NCBI GenBank assembly: GCA_001790855.1 | Contig: MGDH01000026.1 | Location: 1 to 51,748, forward strand | DNA: 51,748 nt | Direction of reading: 5' to 3' | From: Candidatus Schekmanbacteria bacterium RIFCSPLOWO2_02_FULL_38_14 | Lineage (GTDB): Bacteria; Schekmanbacteria; GWA2-38-11 | Shown: positions 1 through 8,467 of the stretch, one piece after another | How positions within the stretch are numbered: position 1 is the first letter of the stretch | Layout: each line of letters opens with the position of its first letter | Translations under genes and position numbers: made by a program | The notes under the pieces: generated by a model | What the model was told of the DNA's origin: nothing | Seen by the model: the letters and a program-made list of their open reading frames with translations, nothing else | Database searches by the model: none

Positions 1-1220
1 CTCCATGGATGGTTCTTTGGAGGAATGTATTTCTTTTTTATCTTAAAGGGCTTTAAAGGTTTTTCCTTCTGGGGTTTGGTTTGTATCTCCTTAAACCCCA
101 AAACCCTGCCATTATGAGTTATAAGCATCCTGCCATCAGGTCTCTCTTGCACAACAACATCCTTCGTGTTTACAGGATGAGTGACCTGATAGAGTTTTCT
201 ATCATGGGCAACGGTAAAATCATTGCGTAAGGCGCGCTTTGTTTTGACGCACAAAACCCCGTCCAGATCAAAATCTTTCGGCAAAGGCCTGTGTAGGTCT
301 TCTTTTTCAGCAGCCTCTATGCTAAAACGCTTATTATGACGCTTAATGTAACCTTTCAAAAACCGGTTCGCCTCATCCATAGTATTTATCCCCTTAAGAC
401 GCATCTCCTTTACAAGCCTATCCTGAAGCGTCTTAAATAGCCTCTCTATCCTGCCTTTTGCCTGCGGAGATAAAGCATGTATTACCCTCGCTCCAAGCTC
501 TTTCATTGCCCTCTCAAACTGACTCAGCGGGCATCTTCCGTTTAAATCATCCTCTATTGTTGGCCTGGCATTTGATTTATAAGTGGTATGTCTATCAATG
601 TATATGCTTGAGGGAATACCATAAAGTCCAGTATAACCCTTAAAACTATCCATGGCAGGAATAGTCCCCTCGTACTCATAAAACCTACCAAAAATATTGC
701 TTGTAGCGTCGTCTATACAACCCATGAGCACAATCTTCGGACCTCTACCTTCAAGCCAGTCGTGATGGCTTCCGTCCATCTGCAGCATCTCCCCAAAATG
801 CCCTTTTCGCTCTCGCCATTGTCGGTGAATCCTATTTTTGCGCCCCTTTACCCAAGCACCATCCTCTATAAGCCAGTTGCGAAGCGTCTCGTCGCTTATT
901 TTAAGGCCATCTAACTCTAAGAGCTTCTCTGAAAAAAGTGTTGGACCAAAATCCTTATACTTCTGCCTGTAAAACCCTATAACCATCTCTTTTGTCTCAT
1001 CAGGCAGCCTTCTGTTTGATGGCTTACCCCTTGACCTGTGTATAATACCTCTATCACCCTCTCTCTTTACCCTCCTGACTATTCTCCTTACCTGCCTTCC
1101 ACTTAACCAGAGTATCTCTGCTGCCTCAATTTGCTTCAGACTGCCTTCTAAAACCTTTTGCACTACATGAAGACGCTTTAGTTCCTCCTGTGTTGCCATG
1201 ATAATGTCCTTTCCTGCCAT
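1..1220 (-). CDS. ISNCY-like DDE transposase, C-terminus missing
   Basis: This is an open frame of 406 codons that runs off the left edge without a stop, so roughly the last few dozen residues are missing. The ATG at 1220 has an AGGAGGG ribosome binding site three bases upstream; a second ATG at 1199 is less well placed. The N-terminus carries a helix-turn-helix (residues about 14-45) that begins by recognising the Q-A-A-E-I-L pattern. The integrase core follows, with candidate acidic residues in QMDGSHHDW, in YIDRHTTY and in GRIERLFKTLQ, which is the D-D-E layout. The reading frame is intact, so the element may still be active if its other end is complete. The C-terminal part is lysine- and proline-rich. 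Confidence 0.85.
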   Translation of the reverse strand, partial: MAGKDIIMATQEELKRLHVVQKVLEGSLKQIEAAEILWLSGRQVRRIVRRVKREGDRGIIHRSRGKPSNRRLPDETKEMVIGFYRQKYKDFGPTLFSEKLLELDGLKISDETLRNWLIEDGAWVKGRKNRIHRQWRERKGHFGEMLQMDGSHHDWLEGRGPKIVLMGCIDDATSNIFGRFYEYEGTIPAMDSFKGYTGLYGIPSSIYIDRHTTYKSNARPTIEDDLNGRCPLSQFERAMKELGARVIHALSPQAKGRIERLFKTLQDRLVKEMRLKGINTMDEANRFLKGYIKRHNKRFSIEAAEKEDLHRPLPKDFDLDGVLCVKTKRALRNDFTVAHDRKLYQVTHPVNTKDVVVQERPDGRMLITHNGRVLGFKEIQTKPQKEKPLKPFKIKKKYIPPKNHPW

Positions 1221-1260
1221 TTACCCTCCTTTTTAATCTAAAAAAAGGGTACTATAGCAT

Positions 1261-1318
1261 CCGTAAATTAGGACATTTCTACTTTGGTGAATTAGGACAT
1301 TATCATTTTGGCGTTACA
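1261..1318. repeat. IS terminal region with two ATTAGGACATT copies
   Basis: Two copies of ATTAGGACATT lie about 23 bases apart in this segment, and the outermost bases read TGTAACGCC on the minus strand. The arrangement looks like a terminal inverted repeat plus an internal transposase-binding repeat. A related GATAATGTCCT string recurs at the start of the transposase gene (about 1199-1210). Confidence 0.6.
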
Positions 1319-1344
1319 GCATTTTTCAATAATCTTTTTATCAA

Positions 1345-2166
1345 TCAGACCTCTTTTATCCCCTTTCTTAATTCCCTTAAAAACCCTCCGACTTTTTTAG
1401 TTAAATTCTGAGATTTAAGGTTTTCTTCAATTACTTTTATCAACGCACTTCCCACAATCACTCCATCAGCAACTGAAGCCACAGCCCTCACCTGTGCAGG
1501 GGTTGAAATGCCAAACCCAACAGCTATTGGTTTTTTTGTGAACTTCCTTATAAACCTTACCTTTTCTTCAAGAGATGTGCTTAAATAATCCCTTGCCCCG
1601 GTAACCCCTAAAACTGAAACATAATAAATATATCCGGAACTTGCATCGCAGATTATTTTTGTCCTTTCTCTGCTGCTTGTCGGGGCAAGCAGGAAGATTA
1701 TATCTATCCCATGCTTTTTCCCGGCAGACAAAATCTCATCAGCTTCATCAGGAGGAAGGTCAGGTATAATGATTCCATCTCCTCCGCAGGACACCAACTC
1801 CCTGACAAACCTTTCCGGACCATAGTGCAGTATGGGATTGTAATAGCTCATTACCACGATTGGAGTTTCAACTCCACGGTAACTTTCAGATTTTCTTCCT
1901 CTTATTTTATTAATAAGTCCAAGCACTTTCTTAACCTTTACACCACCCTCCAATGCCCTCATCGATGCCTTCTGAATTGTTGGTCCGTCTGCGATAGGGT
2001 CAGAAAAAGGAATTCCAAGCTCAATAATGTCTGCACCTTGTGCTTCAAGCTCAAGAATTAAATCATTTGTAGTATCTAAATCAGGGTCACCTGCAGCAAT
2101 ATACGGTATAAGGGCTTTTCTCCCCTCCTCTTTCAGGCTTTCAAAAACTCTGTCAATTCTGCTCAT
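1345..2166 (-). CDS. trpA: Tryptophan synthase alpha chain
   Basis: This subunit cleaves indole-3-glycerol phosphate to indole and glyceraldehyde 3-phosphate, and passes indole to TrpB. The 273 residues match the usual length. The catalytic pair is at the same positions as in the E. coli enzyme: Glu49 in IIELGIPFSDP and Asp60 in IADGP. The phosphate-binding loops VGFGIST and GSALIK are present near the C-terminus. The start is the ATG at 2166, nine bases after the stop of the upstream TPR gene, so the two genes are probably cotranscribed. No trpB or other trp gene is in the window. An insertion sequence follows 26 bases downstream and would separate trpA from any former downstream partner. 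Confidence 0.97.
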   Translation of the reverse strand: MSRIDRVFESLKEEGRKALIPYIAAGDPDLDTTNDLILELEAQGADIIELGIPFSDPIADGPTIQKASMRALEGGVKVKKVLGLINKIRGRKSESYRGVETPIVVMSYYNPILHYGPERFVRELVSCGGDGIIIPDLPPDEADEILSAGKKHGIDIIFLLAPTSSRERTKIICDASSGYIYYVSVLGVTGARDYLSTSLEEKVRFIRKFTKKPIAVGFGISTPAQVRAVASVADGVIVGSALIKVIEENLKSQNLTKKVGGFLRELRKGIKEV

Positions 2167-2174
2167 ATAAAAAA

Positions 2175-2771
2175 TTATCCTTTCCCTAAAACGATTTTAT
2201 CTATCTGTTGCAAAAACCCTTTTACTTCATCTGATTTTTCGCCGGAAGGAGCAGCTTTCAAATACTCCTCCCAAGCCTTTTTCGCATTCATATAGTCTCT
2301 CTTATCAAAATGATAGACAATGCCCAGATTAAAACGGGAATTCAAATGGTTAGGAGAATCCTCAGCAGCTTTTTTAAACTCTTCAATCGCCTTATCATAA
2401 TCACCTGACTCCCTGTAGCAAATGCCAAGGTCAGTCCTGACATCAGAATTCTTTGAGTCCTTTTCCAAAACCTTTTTATACTCTTCTGCTGCTTTTGCCC
2501 ACTGCCTGGTGTCAAAATAAGCATTTCCAAGCTGAATTCTTGCCCCCAGATTTTCAGGGCTTGAAAAAAGAATTGATTGTAATTGAGAAATTTCCTGGCT
2601 CTTGTCCTGTACCTGCTGGAATTCCTCTCTTCCCTGCCCAGTAAATTCTGAAGAAACAATCTCCTCTCCGCCTTTTTTTGAAAAGTATTTTGGCACAACA
2701 ATACCTGCTAAAACACCAAGCACAAACATAACCAACCCTAAAATAACTGTCTCTTTTTTCATAATTATCAT
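2175..2771 (-). CDS. Membrane-anchored TPR protein
   Basis: The 198-residue protein has an N-terminal hydrophobic segment (residues about 7-27) that should act as a signal anchor. A variable linker follows, then three to four tetratricopeptide repeats (about 70-190) with typical W-x-x-A-A-E-E-Y-K and G-I-C-Y-R-E-x-G-D-Y patterns. TPR arrays are protein-interaction scaffolds, so no enzymatic role is implied. It lies directly upstream of trpA with a nine-base gap, and its AAGGAG site (2780-2775) is three bases before ATG 2771; ATG 2762 is an alternative start. The substrate or partner cannot be inferred. Confidence 0.8.
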   Translation of the reverse strand: MIIMKKETVILGLVMFVLGVLAGIVVPKYFSKKGGEEIVSSEFTGQGREEFQQVQDKSQEISQLQSILFSSPENLGARIQLGNAYFDTRQWAKAAEEYKKVLEKDSKNSDVRTDLGICYRESGDYDKAIEEFKKAAEDSPNHLNSRFNLGIVYHFDKRDYMNAKKAWEEYLKAAPSGEKSDEVKGFLQQIDKIVLGKG

Positions 2772-2843
2772 TATCTCCTTGATATTTTAAAATGGTTCAA
2801 TGATTCAAGTTAAAAAGGTTTCTGCAAAGGTCTGTTTTAGTCC

Positions 2844-2967
2844 TGTCATTGCGAGCCGAAGCTGCGAGCCAAAGGCGAAGCAGGCAGCGAAGCAATCTCG
2901 TTAATAGAGATGAGATTGCCGCGTCGCTGCCTGCCTGCCGGTAGGCAAGTTGCTCCTCGCAATGACA
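2844..2967. repeat. Dispersed palindromic repeat, TGTCATTGCGAG ends (copy 1)
   Basis: The segment begins TGTCATTGCGAG and ends CTCGCAATGACA, a perfect 12-base terminal inverted repeat. The interior holds further complementary blocks such as GAAGCAATCTC against GAGATTGC. It has no coding capacity, so it resembles a MITE or REP-like element. A second copy with the same ends lies at 50598-50727. Confidence 0.85.
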
Positions 2968-3009
2968 AATAAGAGCATTTTTAAAAACTCTCCTAAAAAC
3001 ACAAATCTC

Positions 3010-3038
3010 TTGACAAAATATACTGCTTGTATTAAAAA
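3010..3038 (+). promoter_or_regulatory. Putative sigma70 promoter of rplM-rpsI
   Basis: A perfect TTGACA (3010-3015) is followed, after 17 bases, by TAAAAA (3033-3038). It lies 28 bases upstream of the rplM start. The -10 box is imperfect, but the same TTGACA-17-TAAAAA arrangement recurs before the ATP synthase operon. Confidence 0.5.
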
Positions 3039-3065
3039 GTCAAAACTTTTAGAAAAGGTATTTGT

Positions 3066-3506
3066 ATGAAACTATCATCTAGAACATTTTGTGCAAAAAA
3101 AGAAGATATGCAAAGAAGCTGGTATCTTGTTGATGCTGACGGGAAAACACTTGGAAGGCTTGCTTCAAAAATTGCAATGATACTTATGGGTAAAAACAAG
3201 CCGATTTATACACCGCACGTTGATACTGGAGACCATGTCGTAGTTATAAATGCTAAAAAAGTTATCCTTACCGGTGATAAGCTTAATAACAAAATTTATT
3301 ACTCTCATTCAAACTATCCGGGCGGACTAAAAGAAATAAATGCTAAAAAGCTTTTAGAAAAAAAGCCTGAAATGTTACTTGAGAAAGCAGTACAAAGGAT
3401 GTTGCCAAAAAATAAACTTGGAAGAGCTATGGCAACAAAACTTAAAGTATACAGCGGAGGCACACATCCTCATCAGTCACAGAACCCTCAAACCTTAAAT
3501 TTATAA
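3066..3506 (+). CDS. rplM: Ribosomal protein uL13
   Basis: The 146-residue protein is a component of the 50S subunit. The family signatures [16 protein letters not shown] (about residues 19-34) and [16 protein letters not shown] (about 50-65) are present, as are [13 protein letters not shown] and [13 protein letters not shown] near the end. The ATG at 3066 is used; the few residues before FCAKKEDM vary among homologues. It forms the conserved rplM-rpsI pair, with 13 bases to the next start. The promoter candidate upstream is described separately. Confidence 0.97.
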   Translation: MKLSSRTFCAKKEDMQRSWYLVDADGKTLGRLASKIAMILMGKNKPIYTPHVDTGDHVVVINAKKVILTGDKLNNKIYYSHSNYPGGLKEINAKKLLEKKPEMLLEKAVQRMLPKNKLGRAMATKLKVYSGGTHPHQSQNPQTLNL

Positions 3507-3519
3507 GGAGGTAGATACT

Positions 3520-3912
3520 TTGCCAGAACTTGGATTTTATGCAACAGGAAGAAGAAAAACTGCGATAGCCAGAGTATGGTTAAGACCCGGTGAAGGTAAA
3601 ATAACTGTAAACAGAAAAAAATTTGAAGACTATTTTCCTACTGAAACTCTCAGGAATACAATTCTCCATCCTTTAAAGCTAACAAACTCACTTGAAAAAT
3701 ATAACCTTCTTGTTACTGTGATCGGCGGAGGAATCTCAGGGCAGGCTGGAGCTCTGCGCCACGGAATAGCCAGAGCCCTCCTTCTATCAGATGTAAATTT
3801 AAGGTCATTATTAAGAAAAGAGGGTTTTTTAACAAGGGATCCAAGGGAAATCGAAAGAAAAAAATACGGCCAGAAAAAAGCAAGAAAGAGATTCCAGTTC
3901 TCCAAGAGATAA
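3520..3912 (+). CDS. rpsI: Ribosomal protein uS9
   Basis: The 130-residue 30S protein has the start motif [18 protein letters not shown] and the invariant basic tail [14 protein letters not shown], whose final residues reach the P-site tRNA. The start is TTG at 3520, supported by an AAGGAGGT site seven bases upstream; no in-frame ATG fits. It is cotranscribed with rplM. The next gene, rodA, converges from the other strand after a 61-base gap. Confidence 0.97.
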   Translation: MPELGFYATGRRKTAIARVWLRPGEGKITVNRKKFEDYFPTETLRNTILHPLKLTNSLEKYNLLVTVIGGGISGQAGALRHGIARALLLSDVNLRSLLRKEGFLTRDPREIERKKYGQKKARKRFQFSKR

Positions 3913-3949
3913 TCCGCCAGTCCTCATTGAATAGTATTTAGCAAAAAAT

Positions 3950-3975
3950 CATTATTCACTGTTCACTATTCACTC
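3950..3975. repeat. TTCACTATTCAC-type short repeat
   Basis: The stretch holds nearly tandem copies of an eight-base TTCACT(A/G)T unit, ending in the rodA stop codon. The same unit, in either orientation, recurs at about 41650-41670, 41775-41830, 43470-43500 and 43800-43828. Confidence 0.55.
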
Positions 3976-5131
3976 ATAACAAATATCTTCTCATCTGAAC
4001 ATTCAGTATCAGTCCTATTCCTGTCATTGTTATAATAACTGAAGTCCCTCCGTAGCTAATCAGAGGCAGAGGAACACCAACTATAGGTAAAAGCCCGACT
4101 GCCATTCCAATATTGATAAGCATGTTCAATGAAATCATCGCAGTAATGCCAAAGCACAGAAGGGCTGCAATTTTATCTTTTGCCCTGAATGATGCTTGAA
4201 TGCATAAAAATACCAGCCCAAAAAGCAATATAATAAAGACAAGAGAGCCCAGAAATCCCCATTCCTCTGCTATAATAGAAAAAATAAAATCTGTGTGGTG
4301 TTCCGGTAAAAACTTCAACTGTCCCTGCGTTCCGTTTAAAAACCCTTTTCCGAAAAAACCTCCTGACCCGATTGCAATTTCAGACTGAATTGTGTGATAA
4401 CCGCTTCCAAGTGGGTCCTGATACGGGTCAAAGAAACTGAACACTCTCTGTTTCTGATAAGGTTTTAAAAAATTCCACATTACAGCGCAGGAAATAATTC
4501 CAAATATTCCAGAATAAAGTGAGGTTTTCAGTTTAACCCCAACAGCAAAAATCAGGCAAACAGATATCAGAAAAAGTGAAAGAGCGGTCCCCAAATCGGG
4601 CTGAAGAAGTATCAACACAAATGGAATAAAGACAAGAATCAGAGGAACAACAAGCTCCTTTAAACCGTAGGAATCTTTTTTTCTTGATTCCCCAAAATAC
4701 TTCGTTAGTGCAAGTATGATTGAAAGCTTCACAACTTCAGATGGCTGTATTGAAAAAAATCCAACATCAATCCAGCGCCTTGAACCTGACCTGACATCTC
4801 CTATTACAATCAGCAGGACAAGGAGAAGCAAAGAAAAGAAATAAAAAAAATATCCGTATTTTACAACTGAATGGTAATCCAGAAAAGTTATCAGAAAAAG
4901 AATTATCAGTCCTGCCCAGACCCATAATGCCTGTTTTTTCCAATAGTTCTGGGATTCACTGCTGCGGTTTAAATTATCTTTTTTTAACAGATTGCTGCCT
5001 GCCTGACCTACATCTTCGGGAAAAGGCGAGTATGAGGCGCTGTAGATTTCAACAATTCCTATAACTGCAATAAGAATGGTCAGAAACAGAATCTTCCAGT
5101 CAAAATTCAAAATCAGTCTTCTGTCAAACAT
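3974..5131 (-). CDS. rodA: Rod-shape peptidoglycan glycosyltransferase RodA
   Basis: This is a SEDS-family polytopic membrane protein of 385 residues, with about ten hydrophobic segments. SEDS proteins polymerise lipid II into glycan strands with a partner class B penicillin-binding protein. Family motifs include QPSEVVKLSIIL, LQPDLGTALSL and the long external loop with GKGFLNGTQGQLKFLPEHHTDFIF, which contains the conserved region preceding the catalytic Asp area. The GVPLPLISYGGTS motif is near the C-terminus. FLPEHHTDFIFS favours RodA over FtsW. No mreBCD or pbp gene is adjacent. ATG 5131 is the natural start. Confidence 0.9.
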   Translation of the reverse strand: MFDRRLILNFDWKILFLTILIAVIGIVEIYSASYSPFPEDVGQAGSNLLKKDNLNRSSESQNYWKKQALWVWAGLIILFLITFLDYHSVVKYGYFFYFFSLLLLVLLIVIGDVRSGSRRWIDVGFFSIQPSEVVKLSIILALTKYFGESRKKDSYGLKELVVPLILVFIPFVLILLQPDLGTALSLFLISVCLIFAVGVKLKTSLYSGIFGIISCAVMWNFLKPYQKQRVFSFFDPYQDPLGSGYHTIQSEIAIGSGGFFGKGFLNGTQGQLKFLPEHHTDFIFSIIAEEWGFLGSLVFIILLFGLVFLCIQASFRAKDKIAALLCFGITAMISLNMLINIGMAVGLLPIVGVPLPLISYGGTSVIITMTGIGLILNVQMRRYLL

Positions 5132-5197
5132 AGCAAAACTTAGTGGTTTGAAATTAAAAAATCCGCGAGTTCAGGTAAAAAGTTTTGAATCCTTCAC

Positions 5198-6142
5198 TTA
5201 CGAACTAAACAATGCCTCAACAAAGTCTTTTGGATTAAACTCCTGAAAATCCTCTATCCCCTCTCCTACTCCGATAAATTTCACAGGGATTTTAAGCTCC
5301 TCAGCTATGGCAACGATAATCCCTCCCTTTGCAGTACCATCAAGCTTGGTCAGGACAATTCCTGTAAGTTCTAGGGCATCATTAAACATCTTTGCCTGCG
5401 CAATTGAATTCTGCCCGGTTGTGGCGTCAAGAACCAGAAGAATCTCATGAGGAGCACCTTCCATAGCCTTCCCGACAACTCTTTTCATTTTCTTTAACTC
5501 TTCCATCAGGTTTTTTTTAACATGAAGCCTTCCTGCTGTATCAATAATTAATATATCAATTTCCCTTGCCATTGCAGATTTTATGGAATCAAAAGCCACT
5601 GAACTCGGGTCAGAACCATCATTTCCTCTTACAACAGGAACATCAGCACGCCTTCCCCATATCTCAAGCTGTTCGTCTGCTGCTGCCCTGAAGGTGTCTG
5701 CTGCGGCAAGCATAACTTTTTTGCCTTCCTGTGTAAAAAGAGAAGCGAATTTCCCAATAGTTGTTGTCTTCCCAACACCGTTAACACCAACAACCATAAT
5801 AACAGAGGGTTTTTCAAAATTGCTTTTTTCTGAAGAAGAACACTGACCTGATTCAAGGGTTTCAATGAACTTTTTTTTGAGATAATCTTTCAAAAGATTA
5901 GCTTCCTTAACTTTTTCATTCTTAACATAATTCTTCAAATCTTCAATGAACCTGTTTGACGCCTGAACTCCAAGGTCAGAAAGAATCAATATCTCTTCCA
6001 GTTCTGTAAAGAACTCCTCATCAATCCCCTGTCCAAGAGAAAGCAGGTTCTCAACCCTTGATATTAATCCCTGTCTTGTCTTTGAAAGACCATTTTTTAA
6101 GCGTGAAAAAAAATTGTTAGATTTTTTTAATAAATTTTTCAA
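5198..6142 (-). CDS. ftsY: Signal recognition particle receptor FtsY
   Basis: FtsY is the GTPase that docks SRP-ribosome complexes at the inner membrane. The 314 residues form the NG core without a long acidic A domain: the N domain is about 1-100 and the G domain about 110-314. Visible motifs are the P-loop GVNGVGKTT (119-127), DTFRAAADEQLE (G2), DTAGRLH (G3) and TKLDGTAKGG (G4). The start overlaps the 3' end of the upstream aminotransferase gene by 26 bases, so translation is probably coupled. Confidence in function is very high. Confidence 0.97.
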   Translation of the reverse strand: MKNLLKKSNNFFSRLKNGLSKTRQGLISRVENLLSLGQGIDEEFFTELEEILILSDLGVQASNRFIEDLKNYVKNEKVKEANLLKDYLKKKFIETLESGQCSSSEKSNFEKPSVIMVVGVNGVGKTTTIGKFASLFTQEGKKVMLAAADTFRAAADEQLEIWGRRADVPVVRGNDGSDPSSVAFDSIKSAMAREIDILIIDTAGRLHVKKNLMEELKKMKRVVGKAMEGAPHEILLVLDATTGQNSIAQAKMFNDALELTGIVLTKLDGTAKGGIIVAIAEELKIPVKFIGVGEGIEDFQEFNPKDFVEALFSS

Positions 6143-7256
6143 TTCTCCTCATTCCCTCTTTAATATTTTCAATTGAATTTGAATAAGAAAATCTTATATA
6201 CCCTTCAGCATTTGTTCCAAAATCGATTCCCGGTGTAACAGCAACCTTTGCCTCTCTTAAGATTTTAAAGGCAAACTCATATGAATTCTCTGAGAACTTC
6301 TTTGCATTTGCCAGAACATAAAAAGCCCCTGTGGGCAACACCTTTATTCCAAAACCCAGCTCCCTGAGCCTGTTAACCATATATAACCTTCTCTGGTTAA
6401 AGATAGTAACCATTTTTTTTACATCTTTCCCTGCATTTTTTAAAGCAGAAATCCCAGCCCACTGTGCAAAAGAAGAAGCGGAAATAAAAAGATTCTGCTG
6501 CAGCTTCTGCATCGCTCTCACAAACTTTTTAGGAGCGATAACATAACCCAGCCGCCATCCTGTCATTGCATAGAGTTTTGAAAACCCGTTAAGAACAAAA
6601 GCCCTGTCAGTAAATTCAAGCATTGAGTGTTCCTCTCCTTCGTATATCAATCCGTGATATATTTCATCAGAAATCACAAACACAGGAAGATTTGCTAATT
6701 CTTCCAGCACTTTTTTCTTTAAGACTGCACCTGTAGGATTTGCAGGGGAATTAACTACAATACCCTTTGTTTTTTTTGAAAGTTTTTTCCTGAACTCATC
6801 TGCATCGTATTGAAACCCCTCTTTCTCAAATATATCCACAAACACAGGAATACCTTCTACAAACCTGATAAAATTCGGATAACAGGAGTAATGAGGATTG
6901 GATAAAACAACCTCATCACCCTGATTCAGCAAAGCACCAAAGACAAGAAGCATTGCCGGAGAAGTTCCGCTTGTAACGATTATCTGGTTAGGGCTGACAT
7001 CAACGCCGTACCTTTTGAAATAATGCTCTGCTATTGTTTCCCTAAGTTCAATTATTCCCATACTATGTGTATAGTGGGTTATTCCATTTCTTAAAGCCCT
7101 GTATCCTTCTTCTTTTATAACCCTTGGCGTGTCAAAATCAGGCTCCCCAACCTCAAGATGAATAATATCCTCACCTGCTTTTTCCATAGCCTTGGCTTCA
7201 TCAAGCACATCCATTACAATAAACGGTGAAATATCTTTTGCTCTGCTGGATATCAT
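6117..7256 (-). CDS. Class I/II PLP-dependent aminotransferase (aspartate aminotransferase-like)
   Basis: The 379-residue enzyme has the fold-type I layout: NSPANPTG (169-176), SDEIYHGL (196-203), the PLP-binding Lys227 in NGFSKLYAMTGWRLGY, and an Arg-containing RFSYSNS segment near the C-terminus that would bind the substrate carboxylate. The family covers aspartate, alanine and related aminotransferases, so the amino donor cannot be fixed from sequence alone. It overlaps ftsY. ATG 7256 starts the gene. The upstream region to the divergent histidine kinase gene is 131 bases. Confidence 0.9.
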   Translation of the reverse strand: MISSRAKDISPFIVMDVLDEAKAMEKAGEDIIHLEVGEPDFDTPRVIKEEGYRALRNGITHYTHSMGIIELRETIAEHYFKRYGVDVSPNQIIVTSGTSPAMLLVFGALLNQGDEVVLSNPHYSCYPNFIRFVEGIPVFVDIFEKEGFQYDADEFRKKLSKKTKGIVVNSPANPTGAVLKKKVLEELANLPVFVISDEIYHGLIYEGEEHSMLEFTDRAFVLNGFSKLYAMTGWRLGYVIAPKKFVRAMQKLQQNLFISASSFAQWAGISALKNAGKDVKKMVTIFNQRRLYMVNRLRELGFGIKVLPTGAFYVLANAKKFSENSYEFAFKILREAKVAVTPGIDFGTNAEGYIRFSYSNSIENIKEGMRRIEKFIKKI

Positions 7257-7387
7257 AGTAAATTTTTAATCACAGAAAAGGCTCTTTGTCAAACACTACA
7301 AGCCATATATTGTTGCAATCGCTATTTTTCTGTTGTAAAATAATTTTTGTTCTTTACAATGTCGTATTGAGGAATAATTTTTAACAT

Positions 7388-8452
7388 TTGTTTTTTGAAT
7401 TTACTATGACAACAAGTATACCTATTTTACCAAACATAATAGAAAACCTCGGCAGCGGAATTATAATTATTGACAAATCAGACAACATCACTTTTATTAA
7501 CTCAATTGCGGAGAAACTGCTTGGCTTGAAAAGCAAAGATGTCCTTTTCAAACCAACAAATCATATTTTTTCTGAAAAAATAATCCTTGATATCCTTTCC
7601 TCTGTAAAAAAAACAGAAGAGGCGTTAAATTATAAAATTGCAATCACTAAGCCCAAAAGAAGAAACTTGACTCTCAATGTAGCTCCGATCTTTGATTCCA
7701 GTGAAAAATACAATGGAACAGTGATAATGCTGATAAACTCTTTCAGGGAAAAGCCTATCAAATTCCAGCTTCTGAAGCAGAACCAGAAAGCAACAATCGG
7801 AACCCTTACAAGCTGGGTTGCCCACGAGGTAAGAAATCCGCTTACATCAATGAACCTCCACCTTGACCTCTTGAAAGAAGAGATAAACGAGAATTCCCAA
7901 AATACTTCAAAAGAGATTGTCGAGTTAATAGAAACATTGGAACAGGAAGTTGAGAGATTAAATAACAATCTGAATGAGTTTTTAAACTTCGGGGTAATTT
8001 CATCATCAAAAAAGAAATTGTATAATCTCAACGAAGTTGTGAAATCAATCATTGAACTTGTCCAGCCAGAGGCAGAAATGGCAAGAGTTGATGTTGTCCT
8101 GAAACTGGATGAATCCATTCCTAAAATTCTGATTGATGTTGCCCAGATGAGGCTTATGATTTTAAATTTAATAAAAAATTCAATCCAGGCAATGCCTGAT
8201 GGAGGAAAACTGGAAATAAAAACTGAAAAAAAGAATAACAAGGTAAACCTGAAAATAAAAGATAACGGGTTCGGGATTCCAAAAGAAGATTTAAAAAATA
8301 TTTTTGATTTTCTTTATACCAAGAAAAAGGACGGAACCGGTCTCGGATTAACCATATCCAAAAAGATTGTAAAGGAACACGAGGGGGATATCTTTGCAAA
8401 AAGTCAGGTCAACAAAGGTTCTATCTTCACTGTTTCACTGCCAATAATCTAA
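7388..8452 (+). CDS. PAS-domain sensor histidine kinase (NtrB-like)
   Basis: The protein is 354 residues with no membrane segment, so it probably senses a cytoplasmic signal. A PAS domain occupies about 12-120. The HisKA domain has the phosphoacceptor His146 in SWVAHEVRNPL. The HATPase domain shows the N box NLIKNSIQAM, the G1 box DNGFGIP and the G2 box GTGLGLTISKKI. The predicted start is TTG 7388, with a GAGGAA site about 12 bases upstream; ATG 7406 is a possible alternative. The gene is followed after 15 bases by its likely partner, a sigma54-dependent response regulator. The architecture matches NtrB and other kinases paired with sigma54 activators. Confidence 0.92.
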   Translation: MFFEFTMTTSIPILPNIIENLGSGIIIIDKSDNITFINSIAEKLLGLKSKDVLFKPTNHIFSEKIILDILSSVKKTEEALNYKIAITKPKRRNLTLNVAPIFDSSEKYNGTVIMLINSFREKPIKFQLLKQNQKATIGTLTSWVAHEVRNPLTSMNLHLDLLKEEINENSQNTSKEIVELIETLEQEVERLNNNLNEFLNFGVISSSKKKLYNLNEVVKSIIELVQPEAEMARVDVVLKLDESIPKILIDVAQMRLMILNLIKNSIQAMPDGGKLEIKTEKKNNKVNLKIKDNGFGIPKEDLKNIFDFLYTKKKDGTGLGLTISKKIVKEHEGDIFAKSQVNKGSIFTVSLPII

Positions 8453-8467
8453 TCTTTAACACAAACT

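Larger units (their letters stand above)
1..1318 (-). mobile_element. ISNCY-like insertion sequence, partial (left end outside window)
   Basis: The element consists of a DDE transposase gene on the minus strand and a terminal region that ends near 1318. The terminus, read on the minus strand, begins TGTAACGCCAAAATGATAATG. The other terminus lies beyond position 1, so neither the full length nor a target-site duplication can be seen. The element sits 26 bases after the trpA stop codon, in the same orientation as trpA. Family placement rests on the transposase and the shape of the terminus; exact subgroup assignment would need a database search. Confidence 0.8.

Noticed and set aside
7300-7390. 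Sigma54 promoter before the histidine kinase (TTGCA near 7312)
   Set aside because: The position ten bases upstream is CC rather than GG, so the -24 element is missing.
7630-8241. 203-codon frame on the minus strand inside the histidine kinase gene
   Set aside because: Antisense shadow of a well-supported gene; composition is Ser/Phe-rich and no ribosome binding site is seen.
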